This document shows positions 30,227 through 42,424 of a stretch of DNA of 64,000 nucleotides, one piece after another. The stretch comes from Chrysaora quinquecirrha (taxonomy: Eukaryota; Cnidaria; Scyphozoa; Semaeostomeae; Pelagiidae), in the NCBI GenBank assembly GCA_014526335.1, contig JACTAT010000037.1, positions 5,791,047-5,855,046 of the forward strand, read 5' to 3'. The number at the start of each line of letters is the position of its first letter. Positions within the stretch are counted from its first letter, which is position 1. Made by a program: the position numbers and the translations under genes. The notes under the pieces are model-generated. The model made no database searches, was not told the origin of the DNA, and saw only the letters and a program-made list of their open reading frames with translations.

Positions 30227-32286
30227 ATTAATGACACCTTTGCATTTGGACTTCAGCCGTCGGATCATAGAGGAGTGGGAGTGTGTCTTAGCATTATAAC
30301 AGCACATCTTGTTACGGCCATTTGACAGTGTGCCACGCACGTATGGCAATAAAAAACGAACACTTGTTTTGTGTCCCTTTATTTAAAACTTGAGACCACA
30401 TAGGTATTGTGTAGAATTCTGCACAGACTCTAGCTATAGTATAACCTTGTTTTAGGGCAAATCATCTGCCTGCATCTAGTGGTCAGTTCGTTTCATTACG
30501 GAAGTCAGAAACAGCCTCCAGTGCATCCCCCTTTCACTAGCGCTTTGCGATCGTTGCAACATAGGTGCAGTTGTTTGCTGACGAGGGAAACCCAAGTAAA
30601 GACGTCCAAATTGCACAAAAAGCAAAAGGGTAATATATGTAGAAGTTGAAGATGCGGATGAAAACCGCTTTGCTTAATGCTGCAACCTACTGTAACCTAA
30701 ATGGAGAAGAAATTGAAAGTGCGCAAATGGAGAACAAATTGAAAGACATCAGTTAAAGCGCGCTTCTTGGTGCAAAAAGTAAAGGGCGCGAATCGGGTTA
30801 ACTTCTAATAAAAATTTTAGGGTGTGACAATCTGAGAGTGCGAAAATTAGAGATGCGAAATTTGATGGAATAAGGTATTTTTTACAAAAATGTATTTCGA
30901 AATTGTTCTTTTAGAACAGAACCATTTGACCCTATGATATCCACTGTGCTTTATACCATGACTCACTTTTGATTCATTTGGAACTGCTTGTAAATAATAT
31001 GAGCATCTAAAAGGATACAGTCGGTTTCATACACTCGACAATAATATTATTTGCATAAATTACTTGCCCGCTTCACGTTTTCCGTACATTTTGGCGTCCA
31101 GTTTCATTTACTTCTCCTGCGGACTCCCCGTCGAAACTGTGAAAACTGTGAAATGTTCCCCTGGATTTGCGTCTCGATTGGTGCTTTGGCTCAGTGATTT
31201 CTATTGAAATCGTTTAAGAAAATGGCGCTTTCGAAGCAAAACAGGCCTACTTCAGTCGAAACATAAAATCGCGCTGGGGGGCGCCTCACAAGAAAATTCA
31301 ACATGGCCAACAGGTAGATTCGTATTTCTAGTACGATGATGAACACATTTATCCAAATTTTAAAAGTCCCGCCGAAATTGCAAGTAGGTCATGCCGTATT
31401 TCACCCGGACTATGACATTGATGTGGACATCGTCAAAGAAGGTGCAGCAAGTTTGCAGGATCTACTGTTGGTCATCAAGAATGCAGAACTGGAAGAAGCT
31501 CTTCCTCATGTCGTCACACTCTTACAGCTTGCTGCGACGATTCCACTCACAAACGTCCACTGTGAACGTGTTTTTAGCCGTATGAAACGAGTGGTTTCAT
31601 CTTCTCGCTCTAGAATGAAGCAGGAATGGAAGCAATGACTTGTTTTTCTACAAGTAGAGCACAAAGTTTTGCGCTGGCTTACAAAACAATCAACATTCCA
31701 AGAACATGTTGTAGCGAGGTTTAAGGCATAATATCGCAGTCGTTAGGAGAGATTTTCTAAGAAATAAAGTCCCTGGCTTAATGTATCAATTTCTTTATTC
31801 AATAAAATTTCCAAGTCTCTGTTTCTGTTCTTTCTTATTAAATCATAAATCCATTAAATTTTGTGCATATGCAAAGAATAATATACGATCAAATGTACGC
31901 AATACGGAGGGCAAGTCTACAGCCTACTGCATACAGAAGAGTAAGAGAGAGCACGCCGGCTGTACAAAGCCAGTTTTGAGGTTAGTGTTGTGCAAGCCAG
32001 CCGTACAATTTTAGTTTAGAGCAGATTGTGTTCATCTGTATTGTCAGAAAATTGTATTTCAGGTTCCTCTACTGTACAAAAAATATCGTCAGTCCCTTTA
32101 CGAAGGGCTATAATAAAAAAATCTGAAGGGTTTTGCAGAACTTAAAAAACATCAAATTTAGGCAAAATAACTCTGGGGATACAGGTCCCTTTCGCAAAGA
32201 ATTGGGCGTTTCCGAGGACCTGAAGGGCATGGCCCTAGAATTGTTTAATTTCTTATTACAACCCATTTCAGCTCCGCCCGCCCCTG
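30227..32286 (+). mobile_element. Partial hAT element, 3' part only (copy b)
   Basis: Begins inside the hAT middle at the position equivalent to 18731 (shared word TCAATTAATGACACC) and runs to the 3' terminus CCGCCCCTG at 32286, followed by TACTATAC as in copy 1. It contains the hATC exon (31336-31731). The right arm of the internal inverted repeat is present; the left arm and the transposase body are missing. Confidence 0.85.
31336..31731 (+). pseudogene. hATC exon, copy b
   Basis: Same dimerisation exon as at 19838, including PLTNVHCERVFSRMKR (Ser to Asn change before VHCER). TGA replaces CGA at 31636, ending the frame after 100 codons; the sequence continues to the normal stop in the same frame. 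Confidence 0.8.
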
Positions 32287-32965
32287 TACTATACCTTAAT
32301 ACAATCAGACAGTTACTCTAACATGACATCTCATAGAGAGTACAATATAATATTTCATCATATAAGCGAGTCAAATTTCTAAAAATGAAACAGCATTTTC
32401 TGAAAATTATACATTATCAATTTGGAAAGTATTAAATTCAGATTTTTAAGTTTGAAGCAAATATTAATTCTTTCTTTCAAGTAATTTATAACTGACTGAC
32501 TAGCATATGTTTTCTTCTGGTATACGAAAATACATCTCCTTTTTCATAATATGAAAAAAAATCATTTTCACTTGATAGTTACAAAGAAGCATTTTATGTT
32601 TGCCAATATATACCGGAAAATATATTATTTTCATCAACAATGTTATTACAACTTCTTAACTTCTTTGAGATGTCAAAAACATGTTCTTTTGTCTCAGGAA
32701 CATTCGACAATAAATATTAACTTTTGAAATACCCTATTAATTTAAATACACAGCTTTAGGAAGAACCTAATGTAAGATTTGCCAGCTAACATCATTTTCA
32801 TGTCTACTAGATAGCCCCTTCAAAGATGACAACCAAACAGAATGCCAAGAAATTTTCGAGAATCTATATCAACATCTAGGCTGTCGAAAGTTTAACTTTT
32901 AAAAAACATTAGATACAAATTGCGAGATGAACAACTGGATACCTGAAAAGCAAAAAACTCCTCAG

Positions 32966-33645
32966 CTATCTTATGAATATTACAAAGTAGCTTCTCATAA
33001 AATCTTTGTCATTGACAGCAATATAGCGTGTTTTATTGTTTGAAAGGTAGGTTTCCTGTATGCTGTCAAGTTGGGGTATTTCAGGAATGTTCCTGGCCAC
33101 TATGTTCTCCTCAAGGATGTTTAGGTTGATGTCCTCATCAGCAAAATGCTCGTTTATGTTTTTGGTAAATGTTTTGGCAAGTTTTTTGACAATTTCCATG
33201 CATTTACGTCTTCTTATTTGGTCATTTGCCAAGTGCTATGTTCTTCCTCTGTCGAGGATGAGTATGTGTCACTACTGTCACTGTGACTTGAGGAGGATGA
33301 CTTGCTGGAAGGAGAGGAAGATGCAGAAGAGAAGGATCGTCTTTTTTGTTTCTCCCACTTTTTGCAGGCATTTTAGCCTTTCTTTTCTTGTAGAAGAGGG
33401 TGTCATGTTGCCCTATTTGTTTTTGGGCCTCGTGAGGCCCCTTGACATGCTTGGACTTAACCTTCATTAGTCTGTGCTGGTGTCGTTTCCTCAGTATTGC
33501 TGTGGCTGGAATATTTCAACCTCACTGTTTCCATCGTCATCTTGCTCCTCAGCACAATAATGGTCATTCTTGAACTCATTATTGTTTGATTCTTCCGCTG
33601 TTTTTTTTTTGTATTCTGAGCTGCTGCGTTTTCAGAAGCAGCCAT
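32966..33645 (-). pseudogene. Ser-rich relic of segment D, copy b
   Basis: Same order of frames as at 21462-22133: MAASENAAAQNTKKK at 33645, the acidic and Ser-rich middle, and the 88-codon frame ending at 32966. A T-run expansion near 33605 lengthens the first frame to 62 codons. No family recognised. Confidence 0.35.
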
Positions 33646-33764
33646 CTTGTAGAAATGAAAAACACAAGAGGCATATTAAACCACAGGACTGGGCTCTAGT
33701 AGGGCCCAGGTCCTTGTTGATGCCAACGAAATCTTCAGATTTTATAAGAAATGAAATAAAAAAC

Positions 33765-34175
33765 CAATATCAGTTTTGATGATCAGAGCAAGGAAAAGGA
33801 ACAATTTCACATTTTGTAAAGTAGTGTGTTGTAGGTTTTCAGGTATAAAATCTGTCAAGTCTGCTGTATGTTCCCACAGGGTGAAGTGTTGTCCAAATAT
33901 GTTGTTAGTATTGTTCATTTATTGTCTCAATTAGAAGATTATTGGATCGGTCAATGTTTGTCAAGTCCCTACTTCTGTCTAAGTTTGTATCAAGAACTAT
34001 TTTGATTTCATCTCCATAAATTATAAATTCAACATCAGTTTAGTTTCGGATTTTAGAATGATTTTTAGAAAATGTGACCTTTCTTTTTTGGGTTTTATTA
34101 CCACCTGTAGGAGCATATACATTTATCAATAATAAGCTGTTATTGTCAAAGGTCAAGTCAGTAAAAATATAGTTT
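33765..34175 (-). pseudogene. LINE endonuclease fragment, copy b
   Basis: Same blocks as at 22265-22660 (LLLINVYAPTGG, LDTNLDRSRDL, RLDRFY, PCSDH), with no reverse transcriptase. Confidence 0.65.
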
Positions 34176-34340
34176 CTTATATTACATAAAATTGTTTCAG
34201 CCTTGAGTTGGTCATTCAAGTTTCAAGTTTTTCAAGTTTTCATTGTGTATTCTCAGCTTGTTTACAAAAAACTGATTTAAACTCATTTAGTTCGCTCCAA
34301 TTAATACATTTGAAAATTCATTTTTGGTTTTCTACAAAAA

Positions 34341-34548
34341 ACAATTTCTTTTGCAATCTTTCTTTTTAGAGGTTTTACCCATGCATACTTATATCATTCA
34401 GTGAATAGGCAAGACTAGTTTTACTCCAGTCTTCAACATCTTTCCTTTTCAAATTAGGAATTACTTTTTTGAATTCTCTATACGCTTTATCCAAACCCCC
34501 TAGAGAACCCGGAACAGAAGGATCAGAATATAACTTTTCTAAACTCAT
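34341..34548 (-). pseudogene. Integrase N-terminal fragment, copy 2
   Basis: From ATG at 34548 the same N-terminal 47 or so codons as at 5805 are present. An internal deletion joins this region (near 34400) to a short piece equivalent to 5459-5510. Both Asp motifs of copy 1 are lost, and the left boundary cuts off the rest. Not functional. Confidence 0.75.
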
Positions 34549-34633
34549 AATAAATCAATTAACAGTTCTAACAATTTAACATTTGTACACTTTTTTCTTC
34601 ATCGCTTTCTTTTCTTGCACTTTCTTCCTTTAT

Positions 34634-35328
34634 TTATGATCTTTTAGGCTTTTTCTTCACTGGTTCATCGTCAGGTTTGCTTGGCTCCATGACTATCTTT
34701 TCAAATGAATCCATTTTTACTGTCTTACAGAATGGTTGATCTCTATTTATAACCTTTTTTGACTTGTACACCACTAAAGGAGCTTCATTAGGGAAAATAT
34801 TGGTTCGAAATCTCATATCTTCTCCCATCGATTGTGTGAAAACACAAAGTAAGTAGCCCTACATTCTTGCTGTTGCATCATTTTAAATGTCAAGGAATGT
34901 TTTTGGAGGTGAGGGCATAATTTGTCGTGCAAGAAATCTAATTTGACTTCTATCACGAGGATTCTTGAAAAGAACTTGATATTGAGTATTGAAAGCTAAA
35001 TTTCTCATTTCTGTTCCTCTTGGAAAAGGTTTTGCATCATAACAATGACGTTGATGTTTAGATGAGATCTTCCTTTTGTGAACAATTTTCCCAAATCCTT
35101 AAAGTTGGCAATTTCATGCACTAAATCATCGACAACAATAGTTAATCTTTTCTCCGATCTTTCAAACAAGTTTTCAGATTGCTCAGTAATAAATCTACAA
35201 TTCCCGTTAAAACTTTTTTTAATGCGGTCAAACAATTCCGGTTGATTGGTTCCCGAGATCCACATAAGGTTGGGATATTGTCTGCAATGATCAATTATAT
35301 TGTTATAATTTTGTAACAGATTTTCCAT
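34634..35328 (-). pseudogene. Packaging ATPase, copy 2, P-loop deleted
   Basis: The minus frame 35328-35005 includes the Walker B-type LTIVVDDLVHEI, KGRSHLNINVIVMMQNL and an upstream WISGTNQPELFDRI. The C-terminal frame 34828-34634 has TNIFPNEAPLVVYKSK and the Lys-rich end. These frames are more open than in copy 1, but the stretch equivalent to 6600-6730, with the Walker A loop, is absent, so the two copies have complementary lesions. Confidence 0.8.
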
Positions 35329-35413
35329 AACATTTATTTATAACAAATTCTTAACATCTAGCTATAACATCGAACTAACATCATATAATTTTGAACATCT
35401 CACGAATAACAGT

Positions 35414-35942
35414 CTAGGCAAATGTCATGATTAAGTTGTTTATTATTCTGCTCAATATTTGCAGCAGATACATCGATGTGAAGAGACTTGGTTGAGATAA
35501 TTCATCAAGCAGATTTTCAACTCGAATCTTGGTTCTATGGTTAAGTTGACCATTCTTCTTCTTCAGCTCATCAAACATTGATTTCTTAAACGATTCTTTC
35601 TCTTCAGCAAGCATGTCGGAGTTGACATAACTAATGTGAAATGATAGAAATCTGAAAGCATTATGTACCATACAATCTTGTTTATGATCAGCAGCATCAA
35701 TTTGTTTTGACCACATCTCTGTGGTTGCACATTTTTCACAATACTCTTTTGCTTTCTTGAAAATGTATTTCAGGAGAATTTCGGCATATGCTTCTTGCAC
35801 TTGAACACCAATCTTTGTTGGATCTTCTTCTTCTTCTTGTTTCTTCTTCTTGGATCTGCTCATCATCACTCGCTGGTCTTTTCCGGGATGGTTGTGGAAG
35901 CATTTTCAGCTCAGCAACCTTTCCATGTAATGCTTTCAGCAT
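35414..35942 (-). CDS. Unknown Maverick-region protein, two overlapping frames, copy 2
   Basis: Frames 35942-35736 and 35869-35414 overlap exactly as in copy 1 around the GAA/AAG microsatellite. A few substitutions (for example Cys to Tyr in LLKYIFKK, Gly to Gln in KKNGQLNH) without new stops. Unrecognised. Confidence 0.5.
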
Positions 35943-36087
35943 TTCTTCTTTTAGATTTATTCCCGTCTTTGATGGCTTCTCATTCTTCCATCTTCCGATT
36001 GCAAGACAGAGTCATAGAGGGAAATCACCGTTTTTCTGCAAATAGATTTCCAGCTTATCCTCATATGCTTCTTCTTTACTCATAACT

Positions 36088-36393
36088 TCAGTGTATAGTG
36101 TTAGAAACTGTGTGATCCTGCCAAAGTACTGCTTTGATTGAATGTTTGCTTTGTTTCTTCTCAAACAGACTTCCAGCATCTTCTCCGCGGAACTGGAATT
36201 GATTGTTTATGTTTTCATCAACTATTTCCAGTAGACGAGACAGTGCTGCATGAGAAATACCCATTAATTTTACCATCAATTCATGTTTAATTGTATCTTT
36301 CACCACTAACAACCATTTTTTAGTACCAGACTTGACAGCAAATGATGACTTGATTAGACCCTCTTCATCTCTAACTTCGTAAATTGCAACCAT
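36088..36393 (-). CDS. Unknown 101-residue protein, copy 2
   Basis: Intact frame from 36393 (MVAIYEVRDEEGLIKSSF), differing from copy 1 at residue 2 only as far as I can see. Same promoter arrangement upstream. Confidence 0.55.
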   Translation of the reverse strand: MVAIYEVRDEEGLIKSSFAVKSGTKKWLLVVKDTIKHELMVKLMGISHAALSRLLEIVDENINNQFQFRGEDAGSLFEKKQSKHSIKAVLWQDHTVSNTIH

Positions 36394-36719
36394 GACTCTT
36401 CAGTGATTTTTTAAGCGCCGCACTCTACGACGATTTGTTACAACTGAACTGATTTGGTTTTGGGCATCAATTTTATAGATTGATCAAACGTAACGTTCGA
36501 ATTATTGGGCAATCAGATTGCAGGATTTCTCGTTTCTAGAATCTTGTGGAACTTTCTGGAATCTTGTGGAACATTCTGGAAACTTCTGAAAAGTTCCAAC
36601 CAATCAGATTGCAGGATTTCTCATTTCTAGAATCTTGTGGATCTTTCTGGAAACTTCTAGAGCCTTCTAGAACCTTCTAGAACCTTCTAGAACATTAGAT
36701 AGCAAATATTATACTATGG
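36394..36719 (-). promoter_or_regulatory. Heat-shock-type promoter module A, copy 2
   Basis: Same paired CAATCAGATTGCAGGATTTC repeats, GAACATTCTGGAAACTTC array and TTCTAGAACC units as at 7837-8162, practically unchanged. Confidence 0.75.
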
Positions 36720-37133
36720 TTAGTTCAAACATCTCTTCTTACGTCTACGTTTTCTGGTTGTTTTCCTACCACCATTAAGTCACTTTTTACTCTTTCTTCT
36801 CACACCACCACCAGCTAATTTCCTTAAACCAGTCTCAACACCTAAACCGGTTGCATCTATGGCACCACCTTTGGTAGCTGCTTTTGCTCCTTTTAATGCG
36901 AATTTTTTTACGGTTTTTTTGCTAATATTTCTAGTCACTGCTCTTCCTTCTTGCTTAATTGCTTGTCTAACTGCTGCTCACGCTAATGCGAACCCCATCT
37001 TTCTAGAATTTTCTAATGCTGACTTCCTTTTATAACCTACTCTCATCAACTCGGTTGCTTCCTGTCCACCATCATTTTTTAACATATCATCAATAATCAT
37101 TGAAGCAATAATAGTTCCTGCTAGTGTTGCCAT
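36720..37133 (-). pseudogene. Gly/Lys/Arg-rich small virion-like protein, copy 2
   Basis: Same 138-codon frame as at 8163-8576, with the same two in-frame TGA codons, so the damage predates duplication. Hydrophobic start, Ala/Gly/Lys centre and basic tail. Confidence 0.4.
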
Positions 37134-37134
37134 T

Positions 37135-37412
37135 TTTTGAAATCGGATTTTTTAGCATATGTGAATTTATTCAGCGTTTTCTTTGGTACCCCAGCAGCTC
37201 TCCAGACTTCCCTTGGGATAAATTGTAAATGTTTATCTTTTTTCCACCCCTTTTTCCTAATTCGTGGTTTCAATTCGCGTTGCAGGCCTGGTAATGGTGT
37301 AATACCAATTGCTGTTTTGACAATCCAATTTTGTAGGTTTTCAAAAAAGACCTTTACCTCTAATTCTCTTTGTATGTCGTTTCTTTCTACCCTGTCTCTT
37401 GCGTTTACCCAT
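37135..37412 (-). pseudogene. Arg/Lys-rich small protein, copy 2
   Basis: ATG at 37412; Arg/Lys-rich start and the same early frame break as copy 1. Beyond the break the second frame is longer here (containing VWRAAGVPKKTLNKF) because two homopolymer indels differ from copy 1, and it overlaps the start of the next gene. Confidence 0.4.
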
Positions 37413-37414
37413 CT

Positions 37415-37923
37415 TTAATTACTAGGTGCATGCATTGTATTTATAAGAGATTTCAGATAACTTAGATATTCTTGTAAACTTTTGTCAGATTTTCTTAGAG
37501 CCTTAATATACTTTTCTTGATCTTTGCATATTACACAGTTATTAGACAGGAAACAATACAAGAGTTTCGCCAGTCTACCATTACCATCTGGAAAAGGATG
37601 TATTTGTAAAAACTTTCGCAGAAATTCGTGAGGTTGAATATTTCTATTATCTAAGAGTTTAGCAAGTTCTTTCTCAATATCTTCAGGTTTACAATATTCA
37701 AAGTATTCTTCATTGAAACATGTTGTTCGCTGTTTTTGCGCAAATTCGCCATAGTTTCCGTATATGATAAAGGAATGCGCTTATTTTATTATACTTATTG
37801 TTAATCTGTTGGTATATTCTCTTATTGTTTTTAAATAGATATAGACATCATGTAAATCATCAACTTCATTTTCCGCTTCATTAATTGAATTTAGCATTAT
37901 TTCTATATAATTGAATGTAGTCA
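37415..37923 (-). pseudogene. Fic-domain protein, copy 2
   Basis: Same gene as at 8856-9364. Here the reading frame between the N-terminal helices and HPFPDGNGRLAKL is unbroken (one base more than copy 1 near 37630), but a single substitution makes a TAA at 37781-37783 (SIIK then stop). The two copies therefore have different single lesions, which suggests the gene was intact when the block was duplicated. Confidence 0.8.
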
Positions 37924-38178
37924 TTTAAGACAACTTATCAATATAACATAAAACAATCAGAGTCAATTAACTGTTTTCACCCCAATCTTCAAGGACTTTA
38001 TCGTTGATTTTCGTAATTAACTCTCCAGTGAGAGACAACCCTGCTGCCTCGTTTTTCTCGGAAATCAGATTGCCGAATCATTAGAAACTTTCCCGGACTT
38101 TCCCTTTCCATAAGATTCTAAACAATGAAATTGTCGGAACTTCCCTTATAAAAACGTCTCGTCTTTAAAGAGTTGATT
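37924..38178. promoter_or_regulatory. Divergent promoter region B, copy 2
   Basis: Same AATCAGATTGCCGAATCATT and CTTATAAAAACG elements as at 9365-9618, upstream of the plus ATG at 38179. Confidence 0.5.
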
Positions 38179-38544
38179 ATGGCTATGTATAGGAAATGTT
38201 GGACGTTGATGGAAATTGAGTATTTTCAAATATCTCCTGAATATGTCTACAAAGACTCGCTATTTAAACATACACTACCGTTCGAAAAGTTTGGAAACGG
38301 TCGCTTAAAAATGGCCGCCAACAGCGGCCAAGGGCCTAATCCAAGAAATTTTCCTTTTAAAAGTCAGAGGTCATGCGGCCATTATCTTGCTAAGTTTCGG
38401 CGGGAAAATGTTCGTCACTGCACTCGCCATCATTTTAAATCAAAAGGAGAAGATTATTTCGATGGTATAATAGAAAAATACACAAAAACTGAGAAGCTTT
38501 GCCTTCAAAAACCAAGGAAAAGATTTTTAGGACTACTGATCTGA
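38179..38544 (+). pseudogene. Short ORF fused to the MITE, copy 2
   Basis: The first 29 codons equal those at 9619 (MAMYRKCWTLMEIEYFQ); from 38264 the frame runs by chance into the inserted element for about 90 codons (KTEKLCLQKPRKRF end). It is a chimeric frame and not a natural protein. Confidence 0.5.
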
Positions 38545-39343
38545 AATTATGGGAAAGAGAGGGGTTTCGTTACTCCAAGATGGAAAATTTTGCAGTTATT
38601 TGAAGCCCAGTTGTTTTAGCTTTTCCGTTGTAGTAAAAGTTTTCCTGAAATATCGATTTTTACAAAGTTAATCAGGGTTAAAGTTTTCTAAACATTTTTC
38701 AGGTGAGCCATTCTTAAAGGGTCTTTTTCAACAACAAATGTTTTGTCAGGTATTAGACTAAAAAAGAGGCAAGATCAAAACAATTCAAACACATATTCGA
38801 AAACTAGAATAAATGAGAAGTACTGTATCAAAATTTTAGAGTCATCAGTCATTTTACAAGGGAGCAGAACGATATTTGAAAAACCACACTCTTCTGTCAT
38901 GTTATAAGTTCACTCACCTGAAAATGTTTAGAAAACTTTAACCCTGATTAACTTTGTAAAAATCGATATTTCAGGAAAACTTTTACTACAACGGAAAAGC
39001 TAAAACAACTGGGCTTCAAATAACTGCAAAATTTTCCATCTTGGAGTAACGAAACCCCTCTCTTTCCCATAATTTCAGATCAGTAGTCCTAAAAATCTTT
39101 TCCTTGGTTTTTGAAGGCAAAGCTTCTCAGTTTTGTGTATTTTTCTATTATACCATCGAAATAATCTTGTCCTTTCAATTTAAAATGATGGCGAGTGCAG
39201 TGACGAACATTTTCCCGCCGAAACTTAGCAAGATAATGGCCGCATGACCTCTGACTTTTAAGATGAAAATATTTTGATTAGGCCCTTGGCCACTGTTGGC
39301 GGCCATTTTAAGCGACCGTTTCCAAACTTTTCGAACGGTAGTG
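38273..39343. mobile_element. Palindromic mariner-type MITE
   Basis: Bounded by TA on both sides. Termini CACTACCGTTCGAAAAGTTT and its inverse are characteristic of Tc1/mariner-group elements. Arms of about 435 and 432 bases (38273-38707 and 38912-39343) are near-perfect inverted repeats around a loop of about 204 bases without a transposase. The arms contain GGCCGCC/GGCGGCC-rich ends. It is absent from copy 1, where about 720 other bases stand, so the insertion was accompanied or followed by a deletion. Confidence 0.85.
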
Positions 39344-39349
39344 TATCAA

Positions 39350-40280
39350 AATAAAAAGTTGTTTGAAAGATGTGCTACTTTCGAGATGTGCTAATTTGGT
39401 GTTCGTGTAATTTGAGTGTTCTTGTGGTCTGGATTATATATATATGTAAAACTCAGACTGAGCAAGGTCTATGTTAAAACACCGACCGGGTGAGGTTTAT
39501 GATAAAACACAGAGGGGTAAACAGTATGATGAACACTATTTAATCTTATTTACTTATGTTGTTAACATTGTATACAGTATCTTAAAGAGGAGTCTTGAAT
39601 AAAGATGAGGGAAACATTGAATTCATACTTACTAGTTTCTTTGACTCTCTAAATCTAGAAAAATGAAGAAATATCAATTATTAATTTGAAAAGAATTGAA
39701 ATGGGAGTGGGATAGGAGAATTGAAACGGGAGTGGGATAGGAGAATTGAGCTGAGAGCGTAAATTTAAATTGAAGCAGAAAATTCAAATTAATTTATGAA
39801 ACAATTATACATTTGATTGTGAAACAATTAATTCATTGAAGAATAGTACTTACCACTTTTATTCTCAGCTTGAACTAATTAAATTCTTTTGTTTCGAGGA
39901 GAAATTATCACTGGCGTAAGGGGAATCTCTGGGAATCCTCTTCACGTGCGGTGCGGCTTCTGAGGTCTGTGCTGCAAATCTGACGCTGAGGAGGAGTCTT
40001 TAGTAAGTAAACTCTTGTAAATCTTTAGTAATTAATTATCTTGCATAGGGGAACCTCGGGAATCCTCTTCACGTGCGGTGTGGCTTCTGAGGTCTGCGCT
40101 GCGAATCTAGCACTAGAGAGGAGTCTTTGGTATTGAAACTCTTGTAAATCTTGAGTAATTGAATTTTAACAATTTCTGTAGAACTTACAACAATTTTTAC
40201 AACTTTAAAACAACTTATAGATATTCTAATGTTGGTATTTAAACGTACTAGAATGTTTCGGGGAAATTAAAAACGTGTCT
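39350..40280. other. Non-coding part of Maverick remnant, copy 2
   Basis: Equivalent to 10426-11360, including the 25-bp tandem pair (about 39696-39750) and the two 127-bp units with CACGTG (about 39914-40155). No gene. Confidence 0.6.
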
Positions 40281-40281
40281 T

Positions 40282-40930
40282 TTATTTACATAACTTTTTA
40301 TGCTTTTCCAAATTTTCTTGAGTTACACATGATGTTAGACATAGAGGACAGTAAAAACGCTTTCCACCATGTTTGTGACCATCACAATGTGCAAAAAGAT
40401 GACTCAAGTCCTTTATCCAGCAATAGTGACTCTCACCATCCTCATTGGTTATCAATAGCAAATGCTCATGTTTTTCACGATGAACTATAGTTGTTCTTAT
40501 TGGTTAAATTTCACCATCTTCATCCATATAGATGTTGATTGAAATGTTATTATTCATTTCAAATGTATCAATCATCAATCCTTCGCAGTTAAGTTCATCC
40601 CAGTATGAGTAATACTTTGTAACTCTCTGTGGATGTTTTGCTGGTGGATGTAGAGCGGATAAAAGTGCCCAGATGAAGCATTTATCATCTTCATTCTGTA
40701 CATTGATGACGGCTTGCTTGTTTTTAATGTACGTAGGTAGTTGTAAATACTTTCCACAACGTGTATATTGAGAAGTTTATTATAATTGATGGAGTTGAAT
40801 GTATAGACATCATGTGGCATCTCATTTTGATTCTTGTGCTGAAGTGTTTCTGACAAACATCACAAGAAAATCGAATTCTCTTCTTTGATGAAGTTGGTTG
40901 AAAACCTGCTTCTTGACTACTTCTCTTCAT
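40282..40930 (-). pseudogene. N-terminal region of Maverick DNA polymerase B, copy 2
   Basis: Same arrangement as at 11362-12009: C2H2 finger at the start, Cys-rich finger at the end. One extra A near 40396 restores the frame between HYCWIKDLSHL and the terminal CPLCL finger relative to copy 1, but an in-frame stop further upstream (near 40505) and the frame change after the C2H2 finger remain. No exonuclease or polymerase domain follows. Confidence 0.7.
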
Positions 40931-41238
40931 GATTAATTTCTAACTGAACTGATTTCGCTTTACGCTTTGATTTTATAGATTGATCGAATTATTAACCAAT
41001 CAGACTGTAGGATTTGTCGTTTCTAGAATCTTGTTGAACATTTTGGAAACTTCTAGAAAGTTCTAGCTAATCAGATTGCAGGATTATTACGTCATTTTAG
41101 GAACATTCTGGAAACTTCTGGAAAGTTCTAGCCAATCAGATTTCACGATTATTACGTCATTTAGGGTTCAAATACTGTATAAAAAAACGTAGAGTTTAGT
41201 TGTAAAGTCATAATATTTGTAAGTAACTGCTTAAAATA
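40931..41238. promoter_or_regulatory. Divergent heat-shock-type promoter C, copy 2
   Basis: Unchanged relative to 12010-12317: three CAAT-type repeats, two heat-shock arrays, two TTACGTCA sites, TATA boxes on both strands. Confidence 0.8.
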
Positions 41239-41858
41239 ATGTATCACTTTGATTCAAGAATAGCACTGAGTGGAATTGAAGAAACTGATGATCTGCAAGC
41301 TCTTAACACATACAGAAATGAAGTTTTGCCGTTTGCTTCAATGCATCATAAAACACATACTGTGAAGCACTGGTTGAATTTGTTTGAGGTGATGAGCAAA
41401 CATATACAGAGAAACCTCTTGAAAATGGTTGCTTGAACATCTTCCATAGAGAAGCAGAAGGATATTGGAAAAATGTTACTGGCTATGAGATAAGCAGTCA
41501 TATATCAAATATTGAATCTGCTTCATCACTCATCTTTCTGTTTAAGGATTTGCTGGACATGCTGTATGGTTACTACCCACCATTCCTAACAGTTGAAAAA
41601 AAAGCTACAATTTGTCTATATGCTGATGGAGATGAAAAAGAAATTCATTTCAAACTGTGTGGTTTAATAGATGACTGTTTAGATAGACATTCTATATATT
41701 GTTATACTCCCGGATTATACTGCGAAGGAATACCAACTTTGACTATTTGTAATTATTGTGGCCGAGAATGGGATGGAATGACTCAGTGCAATTGTTTTAG
41801 AAATGCAGAGACAGAAGATTCAGACGTTGAGATGAGCGAAGATATTGTAACAGTTTAA
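41239..41858 (+). CDS. Unknown Maverick cargo protein, copy 2
   Basis: Both frames (41239-41436 and the -1 frame to 41858) translate identically to copy 1, with the same one-frame step. Cys-rich ribbon-like end NYCGREWDGMTQCNC and acidic tail. Identity without synonymous drift points to recent duplication. Confidence 0.5.
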
Positions 41859-42011
41859 CTTTAATAGTATTGTTGGTGTTTAGAATTAAACTGTGCAAAA
41901 ATTTAATATTAAGAAAATGTTATTGTTGATAATAAATGAATTGTCAGCTTGCTAATATATTGTTGCTTGCCATCTGTCTGAACCTCTGATATCATATAAC
42001 GCATTGTAAGA

Positions 42012-42424
42012 ACTCTTGAAAACGAGGTTGGAGAAACCATCGCGTTAGATTAAACCATCACACTATAGCACAACCTGATGACGTCACTGAGTATGGTCCC
42101 CATCACTGCGCTTTGGCCCGTGACCTTTAGCTACTGGGGTGGGCTATCCATGGTGGCACTGCAATACCAGAACAACCTGTTTCCAGGGTGAAGCAAGCGT
42201 CAGACACACGGATCAATTCCAAAAATCAGTTTAATATTGGAGCACCTTTCGGTGCATATCAGATATTAAGCTGATAAGAACAAATACTTTGTTTTTCACT
42301 CTTTTAGTTTAGCGTCAGACACACGGATCAATTCCAAAAATCAGTTTAATATTGGAGCACCTTTCGGTGCATATCAGATATTAAGCTGATAAGAACAAAT
42401 ACTTTGTTTTTCACTCTTTTAGTT
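42012..42424 (-). pseudogene. U2-derived sequence plus adjoining repeat, copy 2
   Basis: Same composite as 13091-13502, including the 115-bp internal tandem duplication, the Sm-like TGATTTTTGG and CTGGTATTGCAGTGCC. No meaningful change from copy 1. Confidence 0.75.

Larger units (their letters stand above)
32287..34340. repeat. Segment D, copy b
   Basis: Second copy of 20790-22850. It ends at TTTCTACAAAAAACA, where the Maverick copy 2 begins. Minor indels (GTTTTTTTTTTGTATTC near 33605) and substitutions separate it from the others. Confidence 0.85.

Noticed and set aside
38179..38544. A 123-codon gene in copy 2
   Set aside because: The second half is MITE sequence read by chance after the insertion.
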